Source of the DNA: Pradoshia eiseniae
GTDB lineage: Bacteria > Bacillota > Bacilli > Bacillales > Pradoshiaceae
DNA: 64,000 nucleotides
NCBI RefSeq assembly: GCF_002946355.1
Contig: NZ_PKOZ01000011.1
Coordinates: 1 to 64,000, forward strand
Reading direction: 5' to 3'
Position 1 is the first letter of the stretch. Each line of letters opens with the position of its first letter. The notes beneath the pieces are model-generated. The model was given only the letters and a program-made list of their open reading frames with translations, made no database searches and had not been told where the DNA came from. The translations under genes and the position numbers were made by a program. Below are positions 15,879-24,153 of the stretch, in pieces.

Positions 15879-18131
15879 ATGGTAAAATTCATCGATTTGA
15901 TGGCAGGTATAGGAGGAATGCGTCTAGCTTTTGAACAGGCCGGAGCAGATTGTGTTTTCTCAAGTGAGATTGATGAGAAAAATCAAAAAACCTATGAATT
16001 GAATTTTGGTGAACGTCCTTATGGTGATATCTGTGATATCAATGAATATGATATTCCTGATCACGACATATTGATTACAGGCCTTCCTGCTCAGGCGCAT
16101 AGTTCAATCAAAAACGGAAAGATGATTGTAAAATATGGTACGTTATTATATGAAATAACTCGTATTCTTCAGGCAAAGCAACCCCGTGCATTATTGGTTG
16201 AAACAACCGGCTCACTCTCTCATTCACATGATAAGCACATCAATGAAATGATAAATGTATTTAAAGGTTTGGGATATCGTACTTTTCATCAACTAATAAA
16301 TGCCAAAGGATTGGTGCCCCAAGAAAGAAACCGAGTATATATTGTTGGTTTAAAAGACGCGTATAACTTTGAATTTCCGCATATTCCTGAACAGGGGCCA
16401 GCTCTTAAAACTATCCTGGAAGATTATGTTGATGAGAAGTATACCCTATCTGATAAGCAGTGGCTCCATATTCAGCAAAGACATCGACATCCCAAGCTAC
16501 ATGCTAGGTTGGCAGATTTAAATTCTATTACTAGGCCCTTACTTTCCGATTATATCCAAAACCCCAATATACTGATAATGTCCCAAAATGGGAGAAATCC
16601 AAGGAGATTGACACCAAGGGAATGTGCTCGTTTACAAGGTTTTCCTGATGAATTTGTCATTCCAGTATCAGATGTTGTAGCATATCGTCAATTTGGAGCG
16701 AGTTCAACCGTGCCAGTTGTTAGATTGATTGCAAATGAAATACTCCGTGCATTAAAGAAAGATGAACGACTGGAATCTTGTGTCAAATTTACTTCAGAAG
16801 AACAATTGTTAAATTACACTAAAGATATTATTGGAAAAAGTTTTAAAGAAATAGACAAGCAAAATATACTTCAAGGAAATAGCAAGGATAAGGGGAGGTT
16901 GGGTAAAGTTGTTGAAACCGGGTTCTATGGTTATCAACTTAATAATCGCTGTGAAGCTGATTTCAATGAGTTGGGGATTGAATTAAAGGTATCCGGCTTT
17001 AATAAACTTCGAGATGGATCTTGGTCTGCGAAGGAGCGAATCTCCTTAAGCATGATTAACTACAAGAAGATAATACATGAAGAATTTGAATTTAGTAGGC
17101 TTATTTCCAAGAACAGAAAACTACTAATTATTTGGTATGAATATGTAAAAGATGCCCCGTATGAAGATTTTATTATCCGTGATTTTCAGTTGTATGATAT
17201 GTCTATAGATGAACCAATTATACGAAACGATTTTTATTCAATAAAACAGATGGTTGTAGATGGCCTTGCCCACGAATTATCTGAGGGTCAGTCCGTAATT
17301 TTAGGAGCAGCTACCAAAGGTCAAAAAGGACAAACCGCGGTACAACCTAACTCTCCTGTTCCTGCTCCAACAAGAGCGTTTTCTCTAAAAAATTCTTTTT
17401 TTCGTGGTGTTTTAAGAGATCATGTGCAAGGGATACAGAGAGAAAAAAGGTCAATTGATTTTGTAACACCGGAAGGGTTTGTTTGGGATAAATTAAAGCC
17501 TTATAAAGGCATGAGTCAAATGAATATTCTAAATCAATTTATTAAAAGAGACAAAGCTAAAGGAATACCTAAAAATGTGAGTAAGATGGTGTCGGATAGG
17601 GTCGTTGGTAAGGATAGTGAACTTTCTATAAAACATGAAGTATTTAGTAAATCAAATTTCCTTATAAAAAACATCCCGATTAGGGAGGATAATACACCTC
17701 TTGAGAAAGCTACTTTTAGTACCTTGCAGATTTCAGATTTCACATCTCCATGGGAGGATTCTGAGTGGAAAAGATTTTTTGAAGAAGTAACTTTTATTTA
17801 TATTGCATATATCGGGCTAAAGGATGGTCAGGAATTAAAGAATGGCGACAGAATATTAGATAGAATATTTAAAGTAACGTTTTCTGCTGATGAAGTAGAG
17901 GATTTCGGCAAAACATACAACATGATAAAAAAGGCCATTGATGAAAAAAATATCGAGTTTCTTCCTACAGCGTCTTCTGATATAAATGGTGAATATAAGC
18001 TTGTTATTGCCCCTAAAGGAAATGCTGGTGGTGTATATGAACGATTTCTTGAAGATAAGCGGGAAACGTGTTTTATGTTGAATAAAGATTTTCTCTATAA
18101 GAAATTTAATGAGGCTGTGACTTTGTACTAA
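15879..18131 (+). CDS. Fusion of a catalytically dead cytosine-C5 methyltransferase-like domain with a Sau3AI/MutH-type endonuclease, 750 aa
   Basis: Residues 1-295 are a C5-methyltransferase fold: motif I FIDLMAGIGG (4-13), motif VIII QERNRVYIVG (148-157), motif IX RRLTPRECARLQGFPD (242-257). Three catalytic motifs are broken: motif IV GFPCQ is GLPAQ (catalytic Cys is A71), motif VI ENV is ETT (108-110) and motif X GNS is GAS (273-275). About 85 residues separate motifs VIII and IX, so the target-recognition region is short. Residues 310-520 match the MutH/Sau3AI fold: GRLGKVVE (E346) and D361-x6-E368-L-K370, the D...ExK arrangement of MutH, so the nuclease looks active. Residues 540-750 may be the regulatory second half found in Sau3AI. 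ATG 15879 has AGGAGGT 8 bases upstream; TTG 15852 does not. I infer a DNA-recognising nuclease using the dead module for binding. Confidence 0.85.
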   Translation: MVKFIDLMAGIGGMRLAFEQAGADCVFSSEIDEKNQKTYELNFGERPYGDICDINEYDIPDHDILITGLPAQAHSSIKNGKMIVKYGTLLYEITRILQAKQPRALLVETTGSLSHSHDKHINEMINVFKGLGYRTFHQLINAKGLVPQERNRVYIVGLKDAYNFEFPHIPEQGPALKTILEDYVDEKYTLSDKQWLHIQQRHRHPKLHARLADLNSITRPLLSDYIQNPNILIMSQNGRNPRRLTPRECARLQGFPDEFVIPVSDVVAYRQFGASSTVPVVRLIANEILRALKKDERLESCVKFTSEEQLLNYTKDIIGKSFKEIDKQNILQGNSKDKGRLGKVVETGFYGYQLNNRCEADFNELGIELKVSGFNKLRDGSWSAKERISLSMINYKKIIHEEFEFSRLISKNRKLLIIWYEYVKDAPYEDFIIRDFQLYDMSIDEPIIRNDFYSIKQMVVDGLAHELSEGQSVILGAATKGQKGQTAVQPNSPVPAPTRAFSLKNSFFRGVLRDHVQGIQREKRSIDFVTPEGFVWDKLKPYKGMSQMNILNQFIKRDKAKGIPKNVSKMVSDRVVGKDSELSIKHEVFSKSNFLIKNIPIREDNTPLEKATFSTLQISDFTSPWEDSEWKRFFEEVTFIYIAYIGLKDGQELKNGDRILDRIFKVTFSADEVEDFGKTYNMIKKAIDEKNIEFLPTASSDINGEYKLVIAPKGNAGGVYERFLEDKRETCFMLNKDFLYKKFNEAVTLY

Positions 18132-18155
18132 ATCCACGAGATGAATATGATTTTT

Positions 18156-18198
18156 CTAAGAAATAAGTTTAAAGAGATGCTTTAAACTTATTTCTTAG
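18156..18198. repeat. Perfect 19-bp inverted repeat
   Basis: Arms at 18156-18174 and 18180-18198 pair perfectly around a 5-base loop. No T tract follows on either strand, so it is not a textbook terminator, although its place just after the fusion gene suggests an RNA 3'-end role. Confidence 0.7.
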
Positions 18199-18206
18199 GC
18201 TAATTA

Positions 18207-18405
18207 CTAAAGCTTCCTCTCATAAACCCCCAGCATCTGCAAGTAAAATCACTCCCAGCGTAGCCGCTTTAAAAACTCCTCGGTAAAATTTAAATGCTGT
18301 TTCATGTTATCATGATTCACTAGTATCCACATCTCATCCCGCTGGATGACACAATGGCTATTAACTTTATGCATCAGATATGGAATCACGAGGCGGCATG
18401 GTGCA
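18207..18405 (-). pseudogene. Decayed C-terminal fragment of a SMI1/KNR4-type protein
   Basis: On the minus strand the fragment reads NSHCVIQRDEMWILV, then HLNFTEEFLKRLRWE, a TGA stop, and MLGVYERKL to TAG at 18207. It aligns with the C-terminus of the intact minus-strand protein at 29108-30145 (NSHFIIQREGKWILE, HFNSIEEFFEKATLGG and WGDVRKL). The DNA is also visibly similar, with AGCGTAGCC and AAAACTCCTC shared in both. The in-frame stop and missing N-terminal domain make it a relic. Confidence 0.7.
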
Positions 18406-18498
18406 AGGGTTATAAAAAAGTGATTAAGCAAGTTATTACCTTCGCCATCTTTCTCACATATATAATGGAAGTATCCTATAAAAGCGAGGTCATATAAA

Positions 18499-18702
18499 AT
18501 GAACTCTATCATCAAGAATGCTGCTAAATGTAAAACGTGCGGAGAAGTAATTGAGTCCACGTACCGACATGATTTTAAAACCTGTTCCTGCGGAAAAGTT
18601 TCAGTGGATGGCGGGAAAGATTACATTAGACGAGGTTTCCCTAAGCAACCTCCCGAGGATTGGTTTGAAGAGCTTTCTATATTTGAAGACAAACAAGAAT
18701 AA
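18499..18702 (+). CDS. Small zinc-ribbon-like protein (DUF7695-type), 67 aa
   Basis: Two cysteine pairs, CKTC (11-14) and CSC (29-31), with histidine at residue 24 and the tail VDGGKDYIRRGF match a small protein common in Bacillus genomes, usually annotated as a DUF7695 family member; no function is established. The cysteine pairs suggest zinc binding. ATG 18499 is preceded by GAGGT about 9 bases upstream. It is monocistronic with a strong terminator downstream. The family name is from memory. Confidence 0.75.
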   Translation: MNSIIKNAAKCKTCGEVIESTYRHDFKTCSCGKVSVDGGKDYIRRGFPKQPPEDWFEELSIFEDKQE

Positions 18703-19031
18703 AACTCAACGGATATGAACATGTGCTGAATTGAATTACACCATAATAGATATGCTCCCCATAGGGCAGACAGATTATATTTTTAATCTGTTTGCCCTAT
18801 GGGGAGTTTTTTAATATAGCTTTTAATAGAGGTAAACTAGAGTGCTAAAGTCTGTGTCATGGTCGGTTTTACTTGGGTCTTTCGCTTTCTATTCTAATCA
18901 TGGTTTTCTATCCTTACAGTTACTGTAATCCTTCCAATATATTGCTAGGTAGATCTTGTTCATAAGGGGGAATACTATAAAGAGAAGGGGTTATTAAGCT
19001 TTTAAAACAAACATAGAAGGAGGTGAGCAAC
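18703..19031. other. Intergenic stretch, 329 bp
   Basis: Only the terminator at 18755-18812 and the Shine-Dalgarno of the next gene are recognisable. Confidence 0.6.
18755..18812 (+). terminator. Strong rho-independent terminator
   Basis: A 23-base stem, CTCCCCATAGGGCAGACAG against its near-complement, closes a short loop and is followed by TTTTTT. Confidence 0.9.
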
Positions 19032-19217
19032 GTGGCTGTTAGAGAGTTGTTGAAGCACAAATTTGTTGGAGTGACTAAAGACGACGTTTGCAGCCAGATA
19101 AATGAGTACATCGAACAATTAGAGGGGATGCATCAAGGGGTTAAGATTCACGAAGTCACTTTTTCAAAAAACACAGAGAAAATAGAAGCCGTACTAGAAT
19201 ATTACTTAGCCGATTAA
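19032..19217 (+). CDS. Small hypothetical protein, 61 aa
   Basis: An ideal AAGGAGGTG is followed 7 bases later by GTG 19032, which I take as the start; the GTG at 19023 overlaps the ribosome binding site. The protein is a short soluble alpha/beta type (MAVRELLKHKFVG, then EVTFSKNTEKIEAVLEYYL). Its size and strand-helix order recall small sporulation proteins of the Cse60 type, but the match is too weak for a name. A terminator follows immediately, so it is a single-gene unit. Confidence 0.65.
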   Translation: MAVRELLKHKFVGVTKDDVCSQINEYIEQLEGMHQGVKIHEVTFSKNTEKIEAVLEYYLAD

Positions 19218-19249
19218 AACTGGGGGAGTCAGCCCCCGGTTTTTGTTTA
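19218..19249 (+). terminator. Rho-independent terminator
   Basis: AACTGGGGG pairs with CCCCCGGTT (one G-U pair), followed by TTTGTTT, directly after the 61-aa gene. Confidence 0.8.
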
Positions 19250-19338
19250 TAAACTGCTACAGAGGAGTGTAGCGCATTAACGATGATAGATAGGTTACTT
19301 AGTCATCATTGTTTATTGAGTATGCGTTTATTAAGATT

Positions 19339-19367
19339 AAAAGGTTGCTTGGAAGCAACCTTTTTTG
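19339..19367. terminator. Bidirectional terminator
   Basis: AAAGGTTGCT pairs with AGCAACCTTT around TGGA, with T-rich tails on both strands. It can end the minus-strand membrane protein gene. Confidence 0.8.
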
Positions 19368-19373
19368 TGTTCT

Positions 19374-19856
19374 TTATACGAGATGAAGGTGAGGTTTAGT
19401 AGAACGATATATTTTACCATTGACTAACTGTTCGCGGGTCACGCATTCATAGATCAGTCTTGCGACAGCTAACGGGATGAGTGTCAATGTGATTATCAGG
19501 CAATGATTTATAAGGGATTGGAAGGGTACAATAGGGTAAGCAATATAAACATAGGATACGACCAGTATGGAGAGGGACATATTAATTCTGGTCGTTAAAT
19601 CATCCATTCTGTAAGTGAATAAACGATATATGAAGAAAGCGACAAGACCAATTAGGCTATATGCGATAAAAATCCATGCATATTCATCCCATTGCAGATG
19701 GGAGGTGAAATAGGGGCCAATCCCCATTTGAATAAGAGCGTTTCCTTCTTCAAAAAGATTCGTATACAGGATGCAATAGGTGATATATGCATATATAATG
19801 ATTTGAATGTCCGCCATTAAACCAATTAATAACGAGCCAACTATGTTTTTCACCAT
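19374..19856 (-). CDS. Integral membrane protein, 160 aa
   Basis: Hydrophobicity suggests four transmembrane segments: about residues 5-28, 58-80, 90-112 and 115-133. The last part is a charged cytosolic tail (CVTREQLVNGKIYRSTKP). On the minus strand AGGAGGCG lies 8 bases before the ATG. Family not recognised and no catalytic motif seen. It is monocistronic. Confidence 0.7.
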   Translation of the reverse strand: MVKNIVGSLLIGLMADIQIIIYAYITYCILYTNLFEEGNALIQMGIGPYFTSHLQWDEYAWIFIAYSLIGLVAFFIYRLFTYRMDDLTTRINMSLSILVVSYVYIAYPIVPFQSLINHCLIITLTLIPLAVARLIYECVTREQLVNGKIYRSTKPHLHLV

Positions 19857-20352
19857 TATGAACGCCTCCTATGCCTTAAATAGTTGTTTACTATACTAAT
19901 ACCTCGTTTGCTTCGGTTTGAAATATGTTTTTTGAGAAACTCCGTACGAAAGCATATTCCATCAGGAAATATCAATCCTGAAAATAAGTTCCCATCCAGG
20001 AATGTGTCTTTTCATGGATCTGTTAGTAAAGGAGTCAATTGCACAATCAGCTATTTTTATCATCGAAGTATCCTAGTTACAATGAACTAACATATCCGAA
20101 ACCAAAAACTTTGTAATGATGTGTACGCAAAAAGTTAAAGATGAGAATCTAAGGAACACGTATCACATTTGATTGTAGAGATCTTTTTATGATGGTATTC
20201 ATTAATATTGTAGCTATTTTTTAATTCCTTTACTAGAAATTATGTAAGGGGATTTAATTATATTAATATATTAATAGAAGGTAACTGCTTGATGTAAGTT
20301 TTCCGTGAAAATATGCATACTAATACGAATATGAGAAAAAGAGGGATAACGG
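19857..20352. other. Intergenic stretch, 496 bp
   Basis: No supported gene. An open frame at 19884-20090 lacks a ribosome binding site and has no recognisable content. Confidence 0.5.
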
Positions 20353-21621
20353 ATGATTGGAGCCATTATAGGTGATATTGTTGGATCACGTTTTGAATTT
20401 AATAATCATAAAAGCAAGGAATTTGAACTCTTTCATGAGGATTGTCGGGTGACAGATGACAGTATTATGACGCTTGCCATTGCAAAAGCCCTTATGGAGA
20501 CGGAGAAAGTTATTCAGTCTTCTACCGCAATGGAGGATGATTCTGAATATGACTCACTCCTTAACCGAATGTCGGTTACATGTATGCAGAGATTAGGGCG
20601 CATGTATCCGAATTGTGGTTTTGGCGGGAAGTTTTCGCAATGGATTTTCAAAGATAGTCCTGAACCTTATAACAGTTTTGGGAACGGAGCGGCGATGCGG
20701 ATAAGTCCTGTGGGCTTATTCGCAAGAACGGAGAGGGAGGTAAGACGATTATCCGGGATTATCACCGAGACAACGCATAATCATGATGAGGGGATGAAAG
20801 GTTCCGAAGCTGCAGCGATGGCTATTTTTATGGCAAAACATGGATACACCAAAAGTGAAATCCGACATTCGATTAACAGAGATTATTATCAATTGGATTT
20901 TACGATGGATGAGATCAGAGGCACCTATACCTTTGATGTGACATGTCAAGGCACTGTCCCGCAGGCGATTGTAGCTTTCCTAGAATCAGCCTCGTTTGAA
21001 GATGCCATTCGGACGGCCATTTCCATTGGTGGTGACAGTGATACGCTGGCAGCCATTACTGGGGCTATTGCGGAAGCCTATTATGGGGTTCCAGATATTT
21101 TGAGAGAGAAGGCCTTAACCTATTTAGATCATGAGCTCCGTACTATTTACGATGAATGGTGCAAGTTTAATAAAAGTGAAAGCTCTCCTGGTAAGTTTCA
21201 CGTACTAACAAAATATATAGGAAAAATAAGCGAGGCCGATTCCTTCGGAGAATGGGTGATTGATAACGAAAACGATGGCACAGCGGAAAATCCGATTCAT
21301 ATGCCATTTGTCCATTATAAAGAGCTTGTCGATTCATTTGTCAAAGAGTTTTATCAATTCTCCTCAAGCCATCGAGAGTATGAATTGACCGATTATCTAT
21401 CCATTCTAGAGAGGAAGGGTCTTACATTGGCTAGTGCTAGTATGCATGACGTGGATTCTCTGGATGCTCAATGTATTCTAGCGCTAATGATGGGGGCCAT
21501 TCGTGCGGATCGATTCAGTGAGGGCACGCTGCTGAGTTTGTTTAAGGATGGTTCAGTTGAGAAGTGGTTAAAGAGGCTGAAATCGATTGATGATGAAAAT
21601 AGTGAAATGGAAATTGAGTGA
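20353..21621 (+). CDS. ADP-ribosylglycohydrolase family protein with C-terminal DUF6508-like extension, 422 aa
   Basis: Removes ADP-ribose from modified targets if typical of the DraG/ARH family. Residues 1-275 show the family landmarks: GAIIGDIVGSRFE at the start, TDDSIMTLAIA (metal-binding TDD near residue 35), GNGAAMRISP, TTHNHDEG and IGGDSDTLAAITGAIAEA, the second metal site. Residues 305-415 (YKELVDSFVKEFYQF through LLSLFKDGSVEKWLKRL) form an extension I recognise as DUF6508-like; its role is unknown. ATG 20353 follows GAGGG. No toxin or ADP-ribosyltransferase is adjacent, so the substrate cannot be guessed from context. Confidence 0.9.
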   Translation: MIGAIIGDIVGSRFEFNNHKSKEFELFHEDCRVTDDSIMTLAIAKALMETEKVIQSSTAMEDDSEYDSLLNRMSVTCMQRLGRMYPNCGFGGKFSQWIFKDSPEPYNSFGNGAAMRISPVGLFARTEREVRRLSGIITETTHNHDEGMKGSEAAAMAIFMAKHGYTKSEIRHSINRDYYQLDFTMDEIRGTYTFDVTCQGTVPQAIVAFLESASFEDAIRTAISIGGDSDTLAAITGAIAEAYYGVPDILREKALTYLDHELRTIYDEWCKFNKSESSPGKFHVLTKYIGKISEADSFGEWVIDNENDGTAENPIHMPFVHYKELVDSFVKEFYQFSSSHREYELTDYLSILERKGLTLASASMHDVDSLDAQCILALMMGAIRADRFSEGTLLSLFKDGSVEKWLKRLKSIDDENSEMEIE

Positions 21622-21665
21622 TAGTGCCTGTCACCACCCGAAAAATCTCGTTTCACAGGATGTTC
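21622..21665 (+). repeat. Short dispersed repeat, copy A (REP/MITE-like end)
   Basis: AGTGCCTGTCACCACCCGAAA at 21625-21645 recurs in inverted orientation at about 28193-28213, with partial similarity continuing for another 16 bases. The two copies flank the ribose operon. Only one end of the element is recognisable here. Confidence 0.6.
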
Positions 21666-22224
21666 CGCATGGGATTGCGTATACATTCTCATTGTAAAGG
21701 GTCAGGGGTTTATAATGAATTACTTTTGTTAAACTGGTTATGAAGAATTCTATCAATAACTAAGTGCTAGGGACTTTTTGTAGGTGTTGCTCTATCCAGC
21801 ATGCGCCTCCAAAGGTCTCTTTTTGTATTGTGATGGACCTTCAGTTTAGACATTTCATATATACACCTTGCTAATCGATCAGGTATGCTACATCTTAAAC
21901 ATTTCACCATATGTTCAATTCTCTTTGTTTCAGAATCAGACTTTATACAGGGGTATGAACTTTCAGACTTTCTTTCACTTGGACAATACATTAGCACAAA
22001 AAGATGGAATGGAAACGTTTTTTCCTCCATCTTTTTTCATGTCTCTTTTTAAGTGAAATGATTCTATTTCTGGTTGTTGACTCCTCATGTGTGGAAAGAA
22101 GATCGACACCAAGCATTGATAAGATATTCTTTGTCTCACATTAACTTTAAAAATAGTCATTCATCATCCTTTAATAACTTGTTAAGTAGAGGATTACAGG
22201 TTATTGAAAAATATTCTAAAATTG

Positions 22225-22258
22225 TTGACATTTATTAAAATAATCGTGTAAGTTATAT
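22225..22258 (+). promoter_or_regulatory. rbs operon promoter
   Basis: TTGACA at 22225-22230 is a perfect -35 box. The -10 region lies at about 22249-22258 (TAAGTTATAT), 18-22 bases downstream, and is less exact. The operator follows immediately. Confidence 0.65.
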
Positions 22259-22271
22259 GTAACCGGTTACA
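22258..22271 (+). promoter_or_regulatory. LacI-family operator / cre site of the rbs operon
   Basis: TGTAACCGGTTACA is a perfect 14-bp palindrome. It fits the RbsR/LacI operator type and also satisfies the Bacillus cre consensus TGWNANCGNTNWCA, so both RbsR and CcpA could bind. It overlaps the presumed transcription start, as expected for repression. Confidence 0.75.
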
Positions 22272-22294
22272 CAAATTGGTTATTGAGGTGATAT

Positions 22295-23275
22295 ATGACT
22301 ACGATAAGAGATGTTGCCAAACGAGCTGGTGTCTCAGTAGCGACTGTATCCCGTTACTTTAATAATGGATATGTCAGCGAGAAAACACGCGAGAAGGTAG
22401 AAGAAGCCATCGAGATACTGGCATACCAGCCAAGCCATATTGCTAGGTCGCTCAACACGAAACAAACGAAGGCAATCGGGCTTATCATTCCTGATATTAT
22501 GAATCCGTTCTTTCCTGAGCTGGCTAGAGCTGTAGAGGATGTGGCTGTTGCCAATGGATACACGCTCATCTTATGCAATTCTGATGAGCAGGGAGAGAAA
22601 GAAAAGAATTATATTGAAACCTTATCGAGGAAATATGTTGCTGGTATGATTCTGGCGACTAGTGAGTTGGAGAAGAAATATTATGAGCAGTTGAATGTGC
22701 CAATTGTCGCATTGGACCGGCCGATCGGGAGCGGTTTTCCGACCGTTATGACAAGGAATGAAGAAGGAGCGCAGCTTGGCACAGAGTATTTAATCAAACA
22801 AAATGCGCGCCATATTGCTTGCTTAAGAGGGCCGGAAGGATTAAGGCCGGCAGAAGATCGTTTAAAAGGATTTGTGAAAGCGATTTCAAAGACTTCGGTC
22901 TCTATTACGGTTGTTCCTTGTCCTTTTGAATTTAAGGAATCTGAGAAAATCGTGAAGAATCTATTACAAAAAGATGAAACGATTGATGCCATATTTGCAT
23001 GCAGTGATATATCAGCCATTGGCGCCATAAAAGCGGCTCATTCTTTAGGAATCCGTATTCCTGATCAGGTACAAATAATGGGCTTTGATGGAATTAGCTT
23101 GGGAGAAATGATGAATCCGAGCTTAGCCACAGTCGCCCAAAATATATATGAGCTTGGATCAAGAGCAACGGAAATGCTAATCAAACAAATCGATGGAAAC
23201 ACAATCGATCGGTTAGATGAATATGTTTCCCCACAATTAATCATACGAGAATCAGTCAAGGGGGCTAGTAAATGA
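22295..23275 (+). CDS. rbsR: Ribose operon repressor, LacI family
   Basis: 326 aa. Residues 1-50 are a LacI helix-turn-helix (IRDVAKRAGVSVATVSRYFN), followed by a periplasmic-binding-protein-like sensor domain (GLIIPDIMNPFFPELARAVE, then VQIMGFDGISLGEMMNPSLATV). It would repress the operon from the palindrome at 22258-22271 and be released by ribose. GAGGTG lies 4 bases before ATG 22295. Its stop overlaps the rbsK start by four bases (ATGA), so it is the first gene of the operon. Confidence 0.93.
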   Translation: MTTIRDVAKRAGVSVATVSRYFNNGYVSEKTREKVEEAIEILAYQPSHIARSLNTKQTKAIGLIIPDIMNPFFPELARAVEDVAVANGYTLILCNSDEQGEKEKNYIETLSRKYVAGMILATSELEKKYYEQLNVPIVALDRPIGSGFPTVMTRNEEGAQLGTEYLIKQNARHIACLRGPEGLRPAEDRLKGFVKAISKTSVSITVVPCPFEFKESEKIVKNLLQKDETIDAIFACSDISAIGAIKAAHSLGIRIPDQVQIMGFDGISLGEMMNPSLATVAQNIYELGSRATEMLIKQIDGNTIDRLDEYVSPQLIIRESVKGASK

Positions 23276-24153
23276 TTACGGTTATCGGAAGTATCAATAT
23301 GGATTTAGTTTGTGAAACAAATAATCTCCCGAAACATGGAGAAACCGTCCTAGGCGGGCGATTTGAAACCGTACCTGGAGGCAAGGGAGCCAATCAAGCA
23401 GTTGCTGCGGCGCGCTTAGGAAGTTCAATCACGATGATAGGCGCGGTCGGACATGACAGCTTTGGCTCAGTGCTAAAGCAAAAACTGGAGGATGAGAAGG
23501 TAGACACAAGCTATATAGAATGTGTAAGCACCAATACGGGGATTGCCAATATTATTGTCTACAATGGCGATAATCAAATTATTGTCGTTCCCGGAGCTAA
23601 CTTTCAGGTGACCCCATCTATGGTGGGAAAACACAGGGAGTTGATTAGTCAATCAGCGATGGTCATCATGCAGCTGGAGATCCCGCCTCAGACGGTGGAG
23701 TACATCTTGGAATTATGCAGGGAATTACATGTACCAGTCATTTTAAATCCGGCTCCGGCAGAGAATTTTCAAATCGAGTGGATGGACAAGATTACATATC
23801 TGACCCCGAATGAGACAGAGGTAACAGAGATATTCGGCACATCACCTGAACAAGCTGTCCGCCAGTATCCGAATCAATTAATTGTGACTCTTGGTGAAAG
23901 CGGAGCGATGTACTTTGATGGCCGAGATATCATCAAAGTAGATGGCTACCCGGTCGTACCTGTTGATACAACCGGGGCAGGGGACACATTTAATGGAGCG
24001 TTTGCTCATGCGATTACAGAAGGGAAATCCATTAAGGAAGCTGTCCGTTTTGCGAATATTGCCGGGTCATTGTCCGTTGAGAAATTTGGGGCTCAAGGCG
24101 GCATGCCTACCGAAGCGGAAGTGGTAGCCAGGATGAAGGGGGCAGCGCTATGA
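23272..24153 (+). CDS. rbsK: Ribokinase
   Basis: 293 aa, PfkB family; phosphorylates D-ribose to ribose 5-phosphate with ATP. The N-terminal signature GSINMDLVCETNNLPKHGET and GGKGANQAVAAARLG, and the C-terminal anion-hole motif DTTGAGDTFNGAF (near residue 230, holding the catalytic Asp), are all present. It overlaps rbsR and rbsD by 4 bases each. Confidence 0.95.
   Translation: MITVIGSINMDLVCETNNLPKHGETVLGGRFETVPGGKGANQAVAAARLGSSITMIGAVGHDSFGSVLKQKLEDEKVDTSYIECVSTNTGIANIIVYNGDNQIIVVPGANFQVTPSMVGKHRELISQSAMVIMQLEIPPQTVEYILELCRELHVPVILNPAPAENFQIEWMDKITYLTPNETEVTEIFGTSPEQAVRQYPNQLIVTLGESGAMYFDGRDIIKVDGYPVVPVDTTGAGDTFNGAFAHAITEGKSIKEAVRFANIAGSLSVEKFGAQGGMPTEAEVVARMKGAAL

Larger units (their letters stand above)
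21622..22294. other. Intergenic stretch, 673 bp
   Basis: Contains repeat copy A at its left end and the rbs promoter and operator at its right end. Minus-strand open frames between 21767 and 22160 have no ribosome binding sites and no recognisable family, so I do not call them. Confidence 0.5.

Noticed and set aside
19884-20090. Possible 68-aa ORF
   Set aside because: No ribosome binding site, unusual composition and no recognisable family; more likely a chance open frame.
21767-22160. Overlapping minus-strand ORFs of 87 and 61 codons
   Set aside because: No ribosome binding sites, the two frames overlap, and neither gives recognisable protein text.
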